Shown here one piece after another: positions 52,685 to 61,722 of a DNA stretch of 64,000 bases. Within the stretch, counting starts at the first letter, position 1; every line of letters begins with the position of its first letter. The notes under the pieces were generated by a model that was not told the DNA's origin, did no database searches, and saw nothing but the letters and a program-made list of their open reading frames with translations. The DNA comes from Pseudomonas sp. LFM046 (GTDB lineage Bacteria; Pseudomonadota; Gammaproteobacteria; Pseudomonadales; Pseudomonadaceae), in NCBI RefSeq assembly GCF_000949385.2, contig NZ_JYKO02000001.1, positions 4,705,840 to 4,769,839 of the forward strand. Reading direction: 5' to 3'. The translations under genes were made by a program, and so were the position numbers.

Positions 52685-53590
52685 TCACATCAGCCCGGTC
52701 ACCCTCAACAGGTAAACCGTCGCCACCGCCCCGCCCACGCAGAGCACGGCACCGAACAGCGCCTGCCAGCGAAACTGCCGGGCCAGCACATCTTCGCCAT
52801 GGCTGGACAACAGGAACGGCTGGGACTCGGCCGGGCGGCGCATTTGGTTCATCGCCGGTGCCGCGCTGGTGTGCCGGTGGCGGTCCTCGGCTTCCAGTTG
52901 GGCGGCCAGGCGCACGCGGTTCCATTCGGCTTCGTCGAGCTGGCCGTCGCCGTTGCTGTCGAAACGCGTCAGCAGGCCGGCGAAATCGCCTTTCCACTCA
53001 CGGATCACGGCCCCCTGGGCAGACGCCAGGTCCAGCCCCTGGCGACCACCACCGCTGGTGCGAAAATCGCCAATGGCATAGAGCGGCTCATCGGCGTGCA
53101 GGCGCTCCTCCGTGTAGCGATACTCGCCGCCGGATAGCATGCCACTCAGCCCGCCGGCAATCAGGCCTCCACGCGGATGGCGCTGGATGCCCTTCCAGAC
53201 CTCCCGGGTGGCCGGACGCACCTCGGCACCGCGAGGGTCGATCAGGCACTCCCCGGTAGCATCGGCGAGGCGCAGCCAGGCGTCGCTGACGCCGCTGTCC
53301 ACCACGCGCCAGGTCTTGTTCTTGCCGCTCTCGCTGTACTCCTCGATGCGATAGCGCCACCAGAGGCAGGGCTTGCCGGTCAGGGGTGCGGTCAGGGGCG
53401 CCTCTCCATAGAGGTGGAGCAGGCCGTACAGTTCCACATAGCCCTGGGCGGCGGAGCGAATTTTCGAGGTCGGGGTATCCAGCAGCAGGCGGGCCTGGGC
53501 CAAACGGTGCAGGCACCACCAGCCGCCACCGGCAAAGGCACCAAGGCTGAACCCCAGGCTGATGGCCAGCCCGGCGAAATCCGTCGCCAT
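52685..53590 (-). CDS. GIDE-domain membrane protein with EF-hand
   Basis: 301 aa. An N-terminal span (about 7-24), then a GIDE-like domain (about 45-200; ELYGLLHLYGEAPLTAPLTGKPCLWWRYRIEEY, in two parts) and a C-terminal span (about 277-297). DSNGDGQLDEAEW (about residues 210-222) is a perfect EF-hand calcium loop. Inserted between GIDE and the second span, it could sense calcium. It directly follows lemA by one base and is probably co-translated. Function unknown. Confidence 0.78.
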   Translation of the reverse strand: MATDFAGLAISLGFSLGAFAGGGWWCLHRLAQARLLLDTPTSKIRSAAQGYVELYGLLHLYGEAPLTAPLTGKPCLWWRYRIEEYSESGKNKTWRVVDSGVSDAWLRLADATGECLIDPRGAEVRPATREVWKGIQRHPRGGLIAGGLSGMLSGGEYRYTEERLHADEPLYAIGDFRTSGGGRQGLDLASAQGAVIREWKGDFAGLLTRFDSNGDGQLDEAEWNRVRLAAQLEAEDRHRHTSAAPAMNQMRRPAESQPFLLSSHGEDVLARQFRWQALFGAVLCVGGAVATVYLLRVTGLM

Positions 53591-53591
53591 G

Positions 53592-54164
53592 TCAGCCGAA
53601 CAGGGTCTTGAGGTCGACGTCGGCCTTCTCGGCGTCGCTGAACTCCAGCAACTCGGCAGCCTTGAAACCGAACAGGCCGGCGATGATGACGTCCGGGAAC
53701 TGCTCGATGCGCACGTTGTTCAGGTTCACCGCCTCGTTGTACAGCTCACGGCGGTCGGCGATGCCGTTCTCCAGGCCGCTGATGCGCTGCTGGAGGAACT
53801 GGAAGCTCTCGTTGGCCTTCAGTTGCGGGTAGTTCTCCGCCAGGGCGAAAAGCTGTCCGAGGCCGGCGCGCAGGCCGCTCTCGGCCTGGCCGAGGGCGCC
53901 GACATCGCCCTTCTCGCGAGCGCTGGCCACGGCGTTGCGGGCGGCGATCACCCGCTCCAGGGTGGTCCGTTCGTGCTGCATGTACTGCTTGCAGGTCTCC
54001 ACCAGCTTGGGCAATTCGTCATGGCGCTGCTTGAGCAGGATCTCGATGTTCGACCAGGCCTTGCCCACCCCGTGCTTGAGGCGCACCAGCGCGTTGTAGA
54101 GGATCACCGCGTAGGCGGCAGCGAGCAGCAGGACCACGATCAGGGCAACACTGGTCAGACTCAT
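53592..54164 (-). CDS. lemA: LemA-family protein
   Basis: 190 aa. An N-terminal span (about 5-24) then the coiled LemA helical bundle: YNALVRLKHGVGKAWSNIEILLKQRHDELPKLVETCKQYM and FLQQRISGLENGIADRRELYNEAVNLNN, both in pieces. It ends LLEFSDAEKADVDLKTLFG. Function unknown; associated with envelope and stress. AAGGAG site; the partner GIDE gene follows. Confidence 0.9.
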   Translation of the reverse strand: MSLTSVALIVVLLLAAAYAVILYNALVRLKHGVGKAWSNIEILLKQRHDELPKLVETCKQYMQHERTTLERVIAARNAVASAREKGDVGALGQAESGLRAGLGQLFALAENYPQLKANESFQFLQQRISGLENGIADRRELYNEAVNLNNVRIEQFPDVIIAGLFGFKAAELLEFSDAEKADVDLKTLFG

Positions 54165-54280
54165 GCGGGCTTCTCCTTAAGACTGTGGGGCATGGGACTT
54201 CGCGGATTCTAATGGCATTTCAATGGCGGCACGGAGACCTTGCACACAGCGGTTGCAAAACGCCCGAAATCAGTCTTTCC

Positions 54281-54305
54281 AAAAATGAAAATCTTTCGCA
54301 TTATG
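54281..54305 (+). promoter_or_regulatory. Fur-box-like sequence upstream of the imelysin operon
   Basis: AAAAATGAAAATCTTTCGC (54281-54299) matches the 19-base Fur consensus at 13 positions, and a second frame offset by six bases (54287-54305) matches at 12. Overlapping hexamers GAAAAT and CATTAT are typical. About 60-85 bases before the lipoprotein start. Confidence 0.6.
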
Positions 54306-54365
54306 TTGCGGTTTTTCATTGCGCAAATTCAGATTGCCATCCCCCAGAAGCAAAGGACCTCGCAC

Positions 54366-55703
54366 ATGATTCGTATGCCCCTGGCAACCGCCAGCCTGCT
54401 CGCCATCGCCATCTCCCTCGCTGGCTGCGGTGACGACAAGAAAGAAGCCGCGCAACAAGCCGCCGCTCCGGCCGCAACCAGCACTGCCGCGGCTCCGGCT
54501 GCAACCGCCAAGGTCGACGAGGCCGAGGCCAAGAAGGTCGTTGCCCACTACGCCGACCTCGCCCTGGCTGTCTTCACCGACGCCTACAACACCGGCGTGA
54601 ACCTGCAGAAGGCCGTCGACGCCTTCCTCGCCAAGCCCGACGCCGACACCCTGAAGGCCGCCCGCGAAGCCTGGCTGGCCGCCCGCGCGCCCTACATGCA
54701 GAGCGAAGTGTTCCGCTTCGGCAACCCGGTGGTCGACGACTGGGAAGGCCAGCTGAACGCCTGGCCGCTGGACGAAGGCCTGATCGACTACGTCGCCGGC
54801 GACTACCAACACGCCCTGGGCAACCCCGGCGCCACCGCCAACATCATCGCCAACACCACCATCCAGGTGGGCGAAGACAAGATCGACGTCACCGAGATCA
54901 CCGGTGAGAAGCTGGCCAGCCTGAACGAGCTGGGCGGTTCCGAAGCCAACGTCGCCACCGGCTACCACGCCATCGAATTCCTCCTCTGGGGCCAGGACCT
55001 GAATGGCACCGGTCCGGGCGCCGGCAACCGTCCCGCCACCGACTTCGTGGTCGGCAAAGGCGCCACCGGCGGCAACACCGAGCGCCGTCGTGCCTACCTG
55101 AAGGCCGCCACCGACCTGCTGGTTTCCGACCTGGAATACATGGTCGGCCAGTGGAAGTCGGGCGTTGCCGACAACTACCGCGCCAAGCTGGAAGCCGAAC
55201 CGGCAGACTCCGGCCTGCGCAAGATGCTCTTCGGCATGGGCAGCCTGTCCCTGGGTGAACTGGCCGGCGAACGCATGAAGGTCGCCCTGGAAGCCAACTC
55301 CACCGAAGACGAGCACGACTGCTTCAGCGACAACACCCACAACTCGCACTTCTTCAACGGCAAGGGCATCCGCAACGTCTACCTGGGCGAGTACAAGAAG
55401 GTCGACGGCACCACCCTGACCGGCCCGAGCCTGTCCTCCCTGGTCGCCAAGGTCGACGCTCAGACCGACACCACCGTGAAGGCCGACCTGGAAGCCACCG
55501 AAGGCAAGCTGCAGGCCCTAGTGGACAGCGCCAACAAGGGTGTTCACTTCGACCAGCTGATCGCCGCCGACAACACCGCCGGCCAGCAACTGGTACGCGA
55601 CGCGATCGCCTCCCTGGTCAAGCAGACCGGCGCCATCGAAGAAGCCGCCACCAAGCTCGGCATCACCGACCTGAAGCCGGACAACGCCGATCACCAGTTC
55701 TGA
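54366..55703 (+). CDS. icmP: Imelysin, insulin-cleaving metalloprotease lipoprotein
   Basis: 445 aa. Lipobox LAGC (Cys near 21) with an Ala-rich linker. The imelysin domain contains GYHAIEFLLWGQD, with the GxHxxE signature, and ARAPYMQSEVFRFGNP. IcmP-type proteins are outer-membrane iron-regulated and may act in iron uptake rather than proteolysis. ATG 54366 has an AAAGGA site. First gene of a four-gene unit. Confidence 0.9.
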   Translation: MIRMPLATASLLAIAISLAGCGDDKKEAAQQAAAPAATSTAAAPAATAKVDEAEAKKVVAHYADLALAVFTDAYNTGVNLQKAVDAFLAKPDADTLKAAREAWLAARAPYMQSEVFRFGNPVVDDWEGQLNAWPLDEGLIDYVAGDYQHALGNPGATANIIANTTIQVGEDKIDVTEITGEKLASLNELGGSEANVATGYHAIEFLLWGQDLNGTGPGAGNRPATDFVVGKGATGGNTERRRAYLKAATDLLVSDLEYMVGQWKSGVADNYRAKLEAEPADSGLRKMLFGMGSLSLGELAGERMKVALEANSTEDEHDCFSDNTHNSHFFNGKGIRNVYLGEYKKVDGTTLTGPSLSSLVAKVDAQTDTTVKADLEATEGKLQALVDSANKGVHFDQLIAADNTAGQQLVRDAIASLVKQTGAIEEAATKLGITDLKPDNADHQF

Positions 55704-55723
55704 TCGACGCAGCGGTAAGCAAG

Positions 55724-55757
55724 AAGCGGATGCGGCCTAGTGCCGCATCCGCTTTTT
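55724..55757 (+). terminator. Terminator after icmP
   Basis: AGCGGATGCGGC / GCCGCATCCGCT with a short loop, followed by TTTTTT. Thus icmP may be separated from the following genes by partial termination. Confidence 0.87.
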
Positions 55758-55790
55758 TGTGCCTGCAGCTTGTTCATGAGGGCACATTCC

Positions 55791-55879
55791 CTGTAGGGGC
55801 GAATTTATTCGCCAAAGGCGGCGCAATTGCCCCTGCGGCAGGACTTCGTCCTGCTTGGCGATTGAAATCGCCCCTACAG
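55791..55879. repeat. REP-type palindrome, second copy
   Basis: CTGTAGGGGCGAATTTATTCGCC ... GGCGATTGAAATCGCCCCTACAG, with an internal GCAGGAC / GTCCTGC hairpin. Same family as 28666 but with a different loop. Confidence 0.8.
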
Positions 55880-55992
55880 TAATCACCCGCCGAGTCAGTT
55901 GCGACCCGCAAGCCAAACGCAAATCCCTCTTATTCAAACACCCCAGTCCTGATAAGCTTTCCGCCCTGTTTCCAGCCGTCCGGAACCCGCCA

Positions 55993-57420
55993 ATGCTCGC
56001 TTCACCGGCCGTTCGCCGCCTGTCGCCCCTGCTGCTGGCCCTGGCCCTCAGTGCCTGTGACGACGCCCCGCGGTTCACCCAGGCCGAGCCCGGCGAACAC
56101 CTGTCCGGCGGTGCCGCCACAGTTCGCCAGTTCGACCAGAACGCCTTCTCCATGCCCTCGGCCAACCTCACGCCGATGCGCCGGCTGGACTTCAGCGTCG
56201 GCAACAGCTTTTTCCGCAACCCCTGGGTGATCGCCCCCTCCACCACCACCGCGCGAGATGGCCTGGGGCCGTTGTTCAACACCAATGGTTGCCAGAACTG
56301 TCACGTGAAGGACGGTCGCGGCCATCCGCCAGCCCCCGGCGCGAACAATGCGGTGTCCATGCTGGTGCGCCTGTCGATCCCGGCGGACGCCTCTGCCGAG
56401 CACGCACGACAGCTGGAGCGCCTCGGCGTGGTGCCAGAGCCGGTGTACGGCGGCCAGCTGCAGGACGTGTCGATTCCCGGCGTGGCCCCCGAAGGCAAGG
56501 TGCGGGTGAGCTACGCACCGGTCCCCGTGACCTTCGCCGACGGCACAGTGGTCGAACTGCGCAAGCCGAAGCTGGAGATCAGCCAGCTCGGCTACGGCCC
56601 GATGCGCCCGGACACCCTGTTCTCCGCACGCGTCGCGCCGCCCATGATCGGCCTGGGCCTGCTGGAAGCCATTCCCGAGTCCGCCCTCCTCGCCAACGCC
56701 GACCCGGACGACGCCGATGGCAACGGCATCCGTGGCCGTGCCAACCAGGTCTGGGACGACGTCGCGGGCAAGACGGTATACGGCCGCTTCGGCTGGAAGG
56801 CCGGGCAGCCCAACCTGAATCAACAGAATTTTCACGCCTTCTCTGGTGATATGGGCCTGACCACCAGTCCCCTGCCGAAGGATGACTGCACGGCGGCGCA
56901 GACCGCCTGCCAGGCAGCGGTGAATGGCGGCGAGCCGGAAGTCAGCGACAACATCCTCTCCCTCGTGCTGTTCTACACCCGCAACCTGGCCGTACCGGCC
57001 CGGCGCCAGGTGGACGACCCGCACGTGCTGGAAGGCAAGGGCCTGTTCCACCAGGCCGGCTGCCAGGCATGCCATACCCCCAGCTTCACCACCGCGGCCG
57101 ATGCCGCCGAACCCGAGTTGGCCAACCAGGTGATCCGCCCCTACAGCGATCTGCTGCTCCACGACATGGGCGAAGGCCTGGCCGACGGCCGCACCGAATT
57201 CCAGGCCGGTGGCCGCGACTGGCGTACCCCGCCGCTGTGGGGCATCGGCCTGACCGAACAAGTGACCGGCCACACGCAGTTCCTGCACGATGGCCGCGCC
57301 CGCAACCTGCTGGAAGCCATCCTCTGGCACGGCGGTGAAGCGGAGCCGGCGAAGCAGAAAGTCCTCGAATACGACGCCCAGCAGCGCGCCGCGCTGCTGG
57401 CCTTCCTGAATTCCTTGTAA
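55993..57420 (+). CDS. Dihaem c-type cytochrome (DUF1111, thiol oxidoreductase family)
   Basis: 475 aa lipoprotein (lipobox LALSAC, Cys22). Two CxxCH haem sites: GCQNCH near residue 100 and GCQACH near 350. The DUF1111 layout, with WVIAPSTTTARDGLGPLFN before the first haem and FLHDGRARNLLEAILWHGGEA at the end, resembles dihaem peroxidase-like proteins. Often adjoins imelysin genes in iron-regulated operons. ATG 55993 lacks a strong ribosome site. Followed by a second imelysin after 10 bases. Confidence 0.85.
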   Translation: MLASPAVRRLSPLLLALALSACDDAPRFTQAEPGEHLSGGAATVRQFDQNAFSMPSANLTPMRRLDFSVGNSFFRNPWVIAPSTTTARDGLGPLFNTNGCQNCHVKDGRGHPPAPGANNAVSMLVRLSIPADASAEHARQLERLGVVPEPVYGGQLQDVSIPGVAPEGKVRVSYAPVPVTFADGTVVELRKPKLEISQLGYGPMRPDTLFSARVAPPMIGLGLLEAIPESALLANADPDDADGNGIRGRANQVWDDVAGKTVYGRFGWKAGQPNLNQQNFHAFSGDMGLTTSPLPKDDCTAAQTACQAAVNGGEPEVSDNILSLVLFYTRNLAVPARRQVDDPHVLEGKGLFHQAGCQACHTPSFTTAADAAEPELANQVIRPYSDLLLHDMGEGLADGRTEFQAGGRDWRTPPLWGIGLTEQVTGHTQFLHDGRARNLLEAILWHGGEAEPAKQKVLEYDAQQRAALLAFLNSL

Positions 57421-57430
57421 GGAGCCCCGA

Positions 57431-58495
57431 ATGTTCCGACCCAAACTGCTGTTCACCAGCCTCGCCGCCCTGGCCCTGGGCGCCTGCGCCCCGCAGGACC
57501 AGCAGGCGCAGACCGCCGCTGCCCTGGCCAAGGAAGTGATCCTGCCGACCTACAGCCGCTGGGTCGAAGCGGACCGCCAGCTCGCCACCAGCGCCCTGGC
57601 CTTCTGCTCCGGCAAGGAAGACCTGGCCAAGGCCCGCGCCGACTTCCTCTCCGCGCAGAAAGCCTGGGCCGAGCTGCAGCCGCTGATGGTCGGACCGCTG
57701 GCCGAAGGCAACCGCGCCTGGCAGGTGCAGTTCTGGCCGGACAAGAAGAACCTGGTCGGCCGCCAGGTGGAACAACTGATCAAGGCGCAGCCCCAGGTCG
57801 ACGCCGCCGCCCTGGCCAAGGCCAGCGTGGTGGTCCAGGGCCTGTCCGCCTACGAATACATCCTCTTCGACAGCAACTTGGACATGGCCGACACCGCCCA
57901 GAAGGCTCGCTACTGCCCGCTGCTGGAAGCCATCGGCGAACGCCAGAAGAGCCTGGCCGAGGAAATCCTCGCACGCTGGAACGACAAGGACGGCATGCTC
58001 GACCAACTGAGCAAGTTCCCCAACCAGCGCTACGCAGACTCCCACGAAGCCATTTCCGAACTGCTGCGGGTCCAGGTCACCGCCCTGGATACCCTGAAGA
58101 AGAAACTCGGCACCCCGCTGGGCCGCCAGACCAAGGGCCTGCCCCAGCCGATGCAGGCCGAGTCCTGGCGCAGCGAAAGCTCCCTCGACAACATCGGCGC
58201 CAGCCTGGCCAGCGCCGAAAGCCTCTGGCAGGGCACCGACAAGCACGGCATCCGCAGCCTGCTGGGCGACGACCAGAAGGCCTTGGCGGAGAAGATCGAC
58301 GCCGGCTACGCCGAAGCCCGTAGCAAGCTCGACGCCCTCAGCCAACCGCTTAGCCAACTGCTGGCCAGCGAAGACGGCATCAAGCGCCTGAACGACTTCT
58401 ACGACAGCCTGGACCGCGTCCAGCGCCTGCACTCCGGCGACCTGGCCAAGGCCCTGGGCATCCAGCTCGGCTTCAACGCCAACGACGGTGACTGA
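57431..58495 (+). CDS. Second imelysin-family lipoprotein
   Basis: 354 aa, lipobox LGAC (Cys near 19). It is related to the first imelysin, but the GxHxxE motif is replaced by GLSAYE, so the His is missing. WPDKKNLVGRQVEQL and SAYEYILFDSN are family segments. Possibly binds metal or haem differently. AAGGAG site. The DUF1513 gene begins one base after the stop. Confidence 0.85.
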   Translation: MFRPKLLFTSLAALALGACAPQDQQAQTAAALAKEVILPTYSRWVEADRQLATSALAFCSGKEDLAKARADFLSAQKAWAELQPLMVGPLAEGNRAWQVQFWPDKKNLVGRQVEQLIKAQPQVDAAALAKASVVVQGLSAYEYILFDSNLDMADTAQKARYCPLLEAIGERQKSLAEEILARWNDKDGMLDQLSKFPNQRYADSHEAISELLRVQVTALDTLKKKLGTPLGRQTKGLPQPMQAESWRSESSLDNIGASLASAESLWQGTDKHGIRSLLGDDQKALAEKIDAGYAEARSKLDALSQPLSQLLASEDGIKRLNDFYDSLDRVQRLHSGDLAKALGIQLGFNANDGD

Positions 58496-58496
58496 C

Positions 58497-59591
58497 ATGC
58501 TGCGCCGCCAGGTTCTCACCCTCGCCAGCCTGCTGCTCGGCGCCGTCGGCCTGGGCGGCTGGACCCTGAGCCGCAAGGGCGATTCGCCCCTGCTGCTCTC
58601 CGCCCGCGACGATGCCGACGGCAATCACTACGCGGTGGGCTATCGCCTGGACGGCACCCAGGCCTTCGCCACTCGGGTCGCCCAGCGCTGCCATGACATC
58701 GTCGAGCACCCCAGCGAGCCGGTGGCGCTGTTCGTCGCGCGCCGGCCGGGCACCGAGAGCTACCTGGTGGACCTGCGCGATGGCCGCCTGCTGCAGACCC
58801 TGGTCTCGCAGAAGGACCGCCATTTCTACGGCCACGGTGTTTTCCACAAGAGCGGCGAATGGCTGTACACCACCGAGAACGACACCACTGATCCCGGTCG
58901 TGGCGTGCTCGGCCGCTATCGCTACGAAGCCGGCCGGCTGATCCACGACGGGGAGATTTCCAGCCACGGCCTGGGCCCGCACCAGGTGTCCTGGATGCCT
59001 GACGGCGAGACCCTCGTGGTGGCCAATGGCGGCATCCGTACCGAGGCGGAAAGCCGGGTGGAAATGAACCTGAACGCCATGGAGCCGAGCCTGGTGCTGA
59101 TGCATCGCGACGGCAGCCTGCTGTCCAAGGAAACCCTGCCCCAGCAGATGAACAGCATCCGCCACCTGGCCATCGGCGCCGACGGCACCATCATTGCCGG
59201 CCAGCAGTACATGGGCGATGCCGCCGACCACGCCGACCTGCTCGCCATCAAGCGTCCTGGCCAAACCTTCCAGCCCTTCCCGCTGGAGGACGAGCAACGC
59301 CTGGCCATGGTCCAGTACACCGCCAGCGTCGCCATCCACAACGAGTTGCGCCTGGTCGCCCTGACCGCGCCGCGCGGCAACCGCTTCTTCATCTGGGACC
59401 TGGACAGCGGCGCCGTGCGCCTGGACGCGCCCCTGCCTGACTGCGCCGGCGTCGGCGCGGTGGAGGACGGTTTCGTGGTCACTTCCGGCCAGGGCCGCTG
59501 CCGCCTCTACGACTGCCGTGGCGAGCAGTTCACCGCCACCCCGCTGCAATTGCCAGCGAGCTTCTGGGACAACCACCTGCACCTCGCCTGA
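58497..59591 (+). CDS. DUF1513 protein, probably Tat-exported
   Basis: 364 aa. The N-terminus LRRQVLTLASLLLGAVGLGGW has an RR pair and may be a Tat signal. The rest is probably a beta-propeller (DUF1513): FYGHGVFHKSGEWLYTTEND, HGLGPHQVSWMPDGETLVVANGG and ASFWDNHLHLA at the end. ATG 58497; GTG 58488 overlaps the imelysin end. Last of the iron-linked unit; function unknown. Confidence 0.83.
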   Translation: MLRRQVLTLASLLLGAVGLGGWTLSRKGDSPLLLSARDDADGNHYAVGYRLDGTQAFATRVAQRCHDIVEHPSEPVALFVARRPGTESYLVDLRDGRLLQTLVSQKDRHFYGHGVFHKSGEWLYTTENDTTDPGRGVLGRYRYEAGRLIHDGEISSHGLGPHQVSWMPDGETLVVANGGIRTEAESRVEMNLNAMEPSLVLMHRDGSLLSKETLPQQMNSIRHLAIGADGTIIAGQQYMGDAADHADLLAIKRPGQTFQPFPLEDEQRLAMVQYTASVAIHNELRLVALTAPRGNRFFIWDLDSGAVRLDAPLPDCAGVGAVEDGFVVTSGQGRCRLYDCRGEQFTATPLQLPASFWDNHLHLA

Positions 59592-59605
59592 GCGCCAACG
59601 ACCGC

Positions 59606-59647
59606 CTATGGGAGCGCATTCGTTCGCGAATGAATTCGCTCCCATAG
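59606..59647. repeat. Compact REP palindrome
   Basis: CTATGGGAGCG ... CGCTCCCATAG is an almost complete 42-base palindrome with GAATGAATTCG inside. Lies 14 bases after the DUF1513 stop; it may form a strong hairpin. Confidence 0.8.
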
Positions 59648-59847
59648 CCGCCATCACCGCCTTTCTGGCACGTCTGTACCGCCAACTTTCCGACCTACGG
59701 ACTTCAGCGGCGAGCTGAAATGCCGACTTACTGATCGCTCACCCGACAGTTCCCGTCGCCGGCGCCAGCGCAGTGCCCGACATCAACTTGCAACATTCGT
59801 CTGGTAGAGAGCCGACATCCCACCCCTTCTTCGAGAGGCGCAATACC

Positions 59848-61479
59848 ATGTCTCTGCGACGCTCCCTGCGTGGCCAGATCCTCACCCTCCTGGGCGGCAG
59901 CCTGATCCTGCTCCTGCTGATCGCGCTGGCGTGTTTCCACTTCCTTTCCAGCGGCATCCAGTCCTATCGCGGGCTGGTGGACGGCACGCTGGAAGCATCA
60001 GGCCTGGTGGACGAGGCCAACCTGGAGTTCAAAGTGCAGGTCCAGGAGTGGAAAAACGTGCTCCTGCGCGGCAAGGACCAGGAGAACCTCGCCAAGTACT
60101 GGAGCCAGTTCGAGACCCAGGAAGCCAAGGTCCAGGCCGTGCTCGGCAAGCTGCTGGACAAGGCAGGCCAGCTCAATGACGGCGTCCTGAGGGCCAAGGT
60201 GGAAAGCCTGCGCAACGAGCACCGCAACCTGGGTGTCGCCTATCGCAAAGGCCGCGAAGTCTTCATCGCCGCCGGTGGCGATCCGGTGGCCGGGGACACC
60301 GCGGTCAAGGGCATCGATCGCGCAGCCAGCGAGCAGATGAGCGCCCTGGTGGCCGAACTCCACGCCCGAGGCCTTCAGCAGTCCGAGACCATCAGTGCCA
60401 GTGCCGACAGCACCGTGAATATCGGCCTCCTGGTGATGCTGCTGTCGAGTCTCGGCATCGGCCTGTTCAGCCTGTGGCTGATCAACCGCAACCTGATCAC
60501 CCCCATCGGCAGCCTGATCGAGTACATCGCCCAGCTTAGCCAGGGCAACTTCGGCCAGCGCGTGGACGTCAGCCGCGAGGACGAACTGGGACGCCTTGCC
60601 GTGGCGGCCAACACCCTGCGCGACTTCCTCGCCGACACCTTCCACCGCCTGCGCCAGAGCACCACCCAGTTGGACAACGCCAGCGGCGAGCTCAGTGCCA
60701 TCGCCAGCCTCATGGCCCAGGGGACCCGCGAACAGTTCTCCCGCACCGACCAGGTGGCCACGGCCATGCACGAGATGTCCGCCACCGCCCAGGAAGTGGC
60801 GCGCCACGCCGCCGAGGCCGCCGGTGCTGCCGACCAGGCCGATCACTCGGCCCAGCAGGGCGGCGAAGTGATGCAGGCCACCATCCACAGCATCACCGGC
60901 ATGCGCAGCGAGATCGCCAACACCGCCGAAGTGATCCGCCGCCTGGAAAGCGACAGCGGCCGTATCGGCAAGGTGCTGGAAGTGATCCGCGGCATAGCCG
61001 AGCAGACCAACCTGCTGGCCCTGAACGCCGCCATCGAGGCCGCCCGTGCCGGTGACCAGGGCCGCGGCTTCGCCGTGGTGGCCGACGAGGTGCGCACCCT
61101 GGCCCAGCGCACCGCCGAATCCACCGCCGAGATCCACCAGATCATCGACACCGTGCAGACCGGCGCCCTCAATGCCGTACGCGCCATCGAGAGCGGCCAG
61201 ACCCGCAGCGAACAGAGCGTCGCCCAGGTCACCGAAGCCGGCGCCATGCTCCAGCGCATCACCGACGCGGTGGAGGCCATCCGTGACATGAACCGGCAGA
61301 TCGCCACCGCCGCGGAAGAGCAGACCTCGGTGGCCGAAGACATCTCGCGCAACCTCACCGAGATCACCGCCATCGCCACCACCAATGACGAAAACGTGCA
61401 GCGCACCCAGGGCGCCAGCCAGCACCTGCACGGCCTCTCCGGCGACCTCAACCAACTGACGTCGCGCCTCCACGCCTGA
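59848..61479 (+). CDS. Methyl-accepting chemotaxis protein
   Basis: 543 aa. A first span (about 12-34), a helical periplasmic sensor (about 35-195) and a second span (about 195-215) precede HAMP (about 215-270) and the signalling domain. The hairpin tip [47 protein letters not shown] is intact (read in parts). No pentapeptide at the C-terminus. ATG 59848 has a GAGAGG site. It is not near other chemotaxis genes; ligand unknown. Confidence 0.93.
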   Translation: MSLRRSLRGQILTLLGGSLILLLLIALACFHFLSSGIQSYRGLVDGTLEASGLVDEANLEFKVQVQEWKNVLLRGKDQENLAKYWSQFETQEAKVQAVLGKLLDKAGQLNDGVLRAKVESLRNEHRNLGVAYRKGREVFIAAGGDPVAGDTAVKGIDRAASEQMSALVAELHARGLQQSETISASADSTVNIGLLVMLLSSLGIGLFSLWLINRNLITPIGSLIEYIAQLSQGNFGQRVDVSREDELGRLAVAANTLRDFLADTFHRLRQSTTQLDNASGELSAIASLMAQGTREQFSRTDQVATAMHEMSATAQEVARHAAEAAGAADQADHSAQQGGEVMQATIHSITGMRSEIANTAEVIRRLESDSGRIGKVLEVIRGIAEQTNLLALNAAIEAARAGDQGRGFAVVADEVRTLAQRTAESTAEIHQIIDTVQTGALNAVRAIESGQTRSEQSVAQVTEAGAMLQRITDAVEAIRDMNRQIATAAEEQTSVAEDISRNLTEITAIATTNDENVQRTQGASQHLHGLSGDLNQLTSRLHA

Positions 61480-61642
61480 TGGGCGCAAGGCACAGGGATG
61501 TGCCTCCCGTAACCGGGTCCGCCGATCGGAAAGGGTCAGGTGCCGGCCAAGGGAACTGTCACGAACTGCCGCGATCTACACTGATCAATAGCCCTCCAAA
61601 AGCGCTCTCTGCTCGAACGCAACGTTCTGCAATTTCTTGTCT

Positions 61643-61672
61643 TTGACTTGGATCAGGCTCTGGTACTAAGGT
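61643..61672 (+). promoter_or_regulatory. Possible promoter of the RND efflux operon
   Basis: TTGACT (61643-61648) is followed by TACTAA at 15-base or TAAGGT at 18-base spacing, about 55 bases before the adaptor gene. Spacing is imperfect. Confidence 0.3.
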
Positions 61673-61722
61673 GCATCCCTCGCCTATTCCCAGGCTTATT
61701 TCCCCCGCCAAGGAACCGGAAT

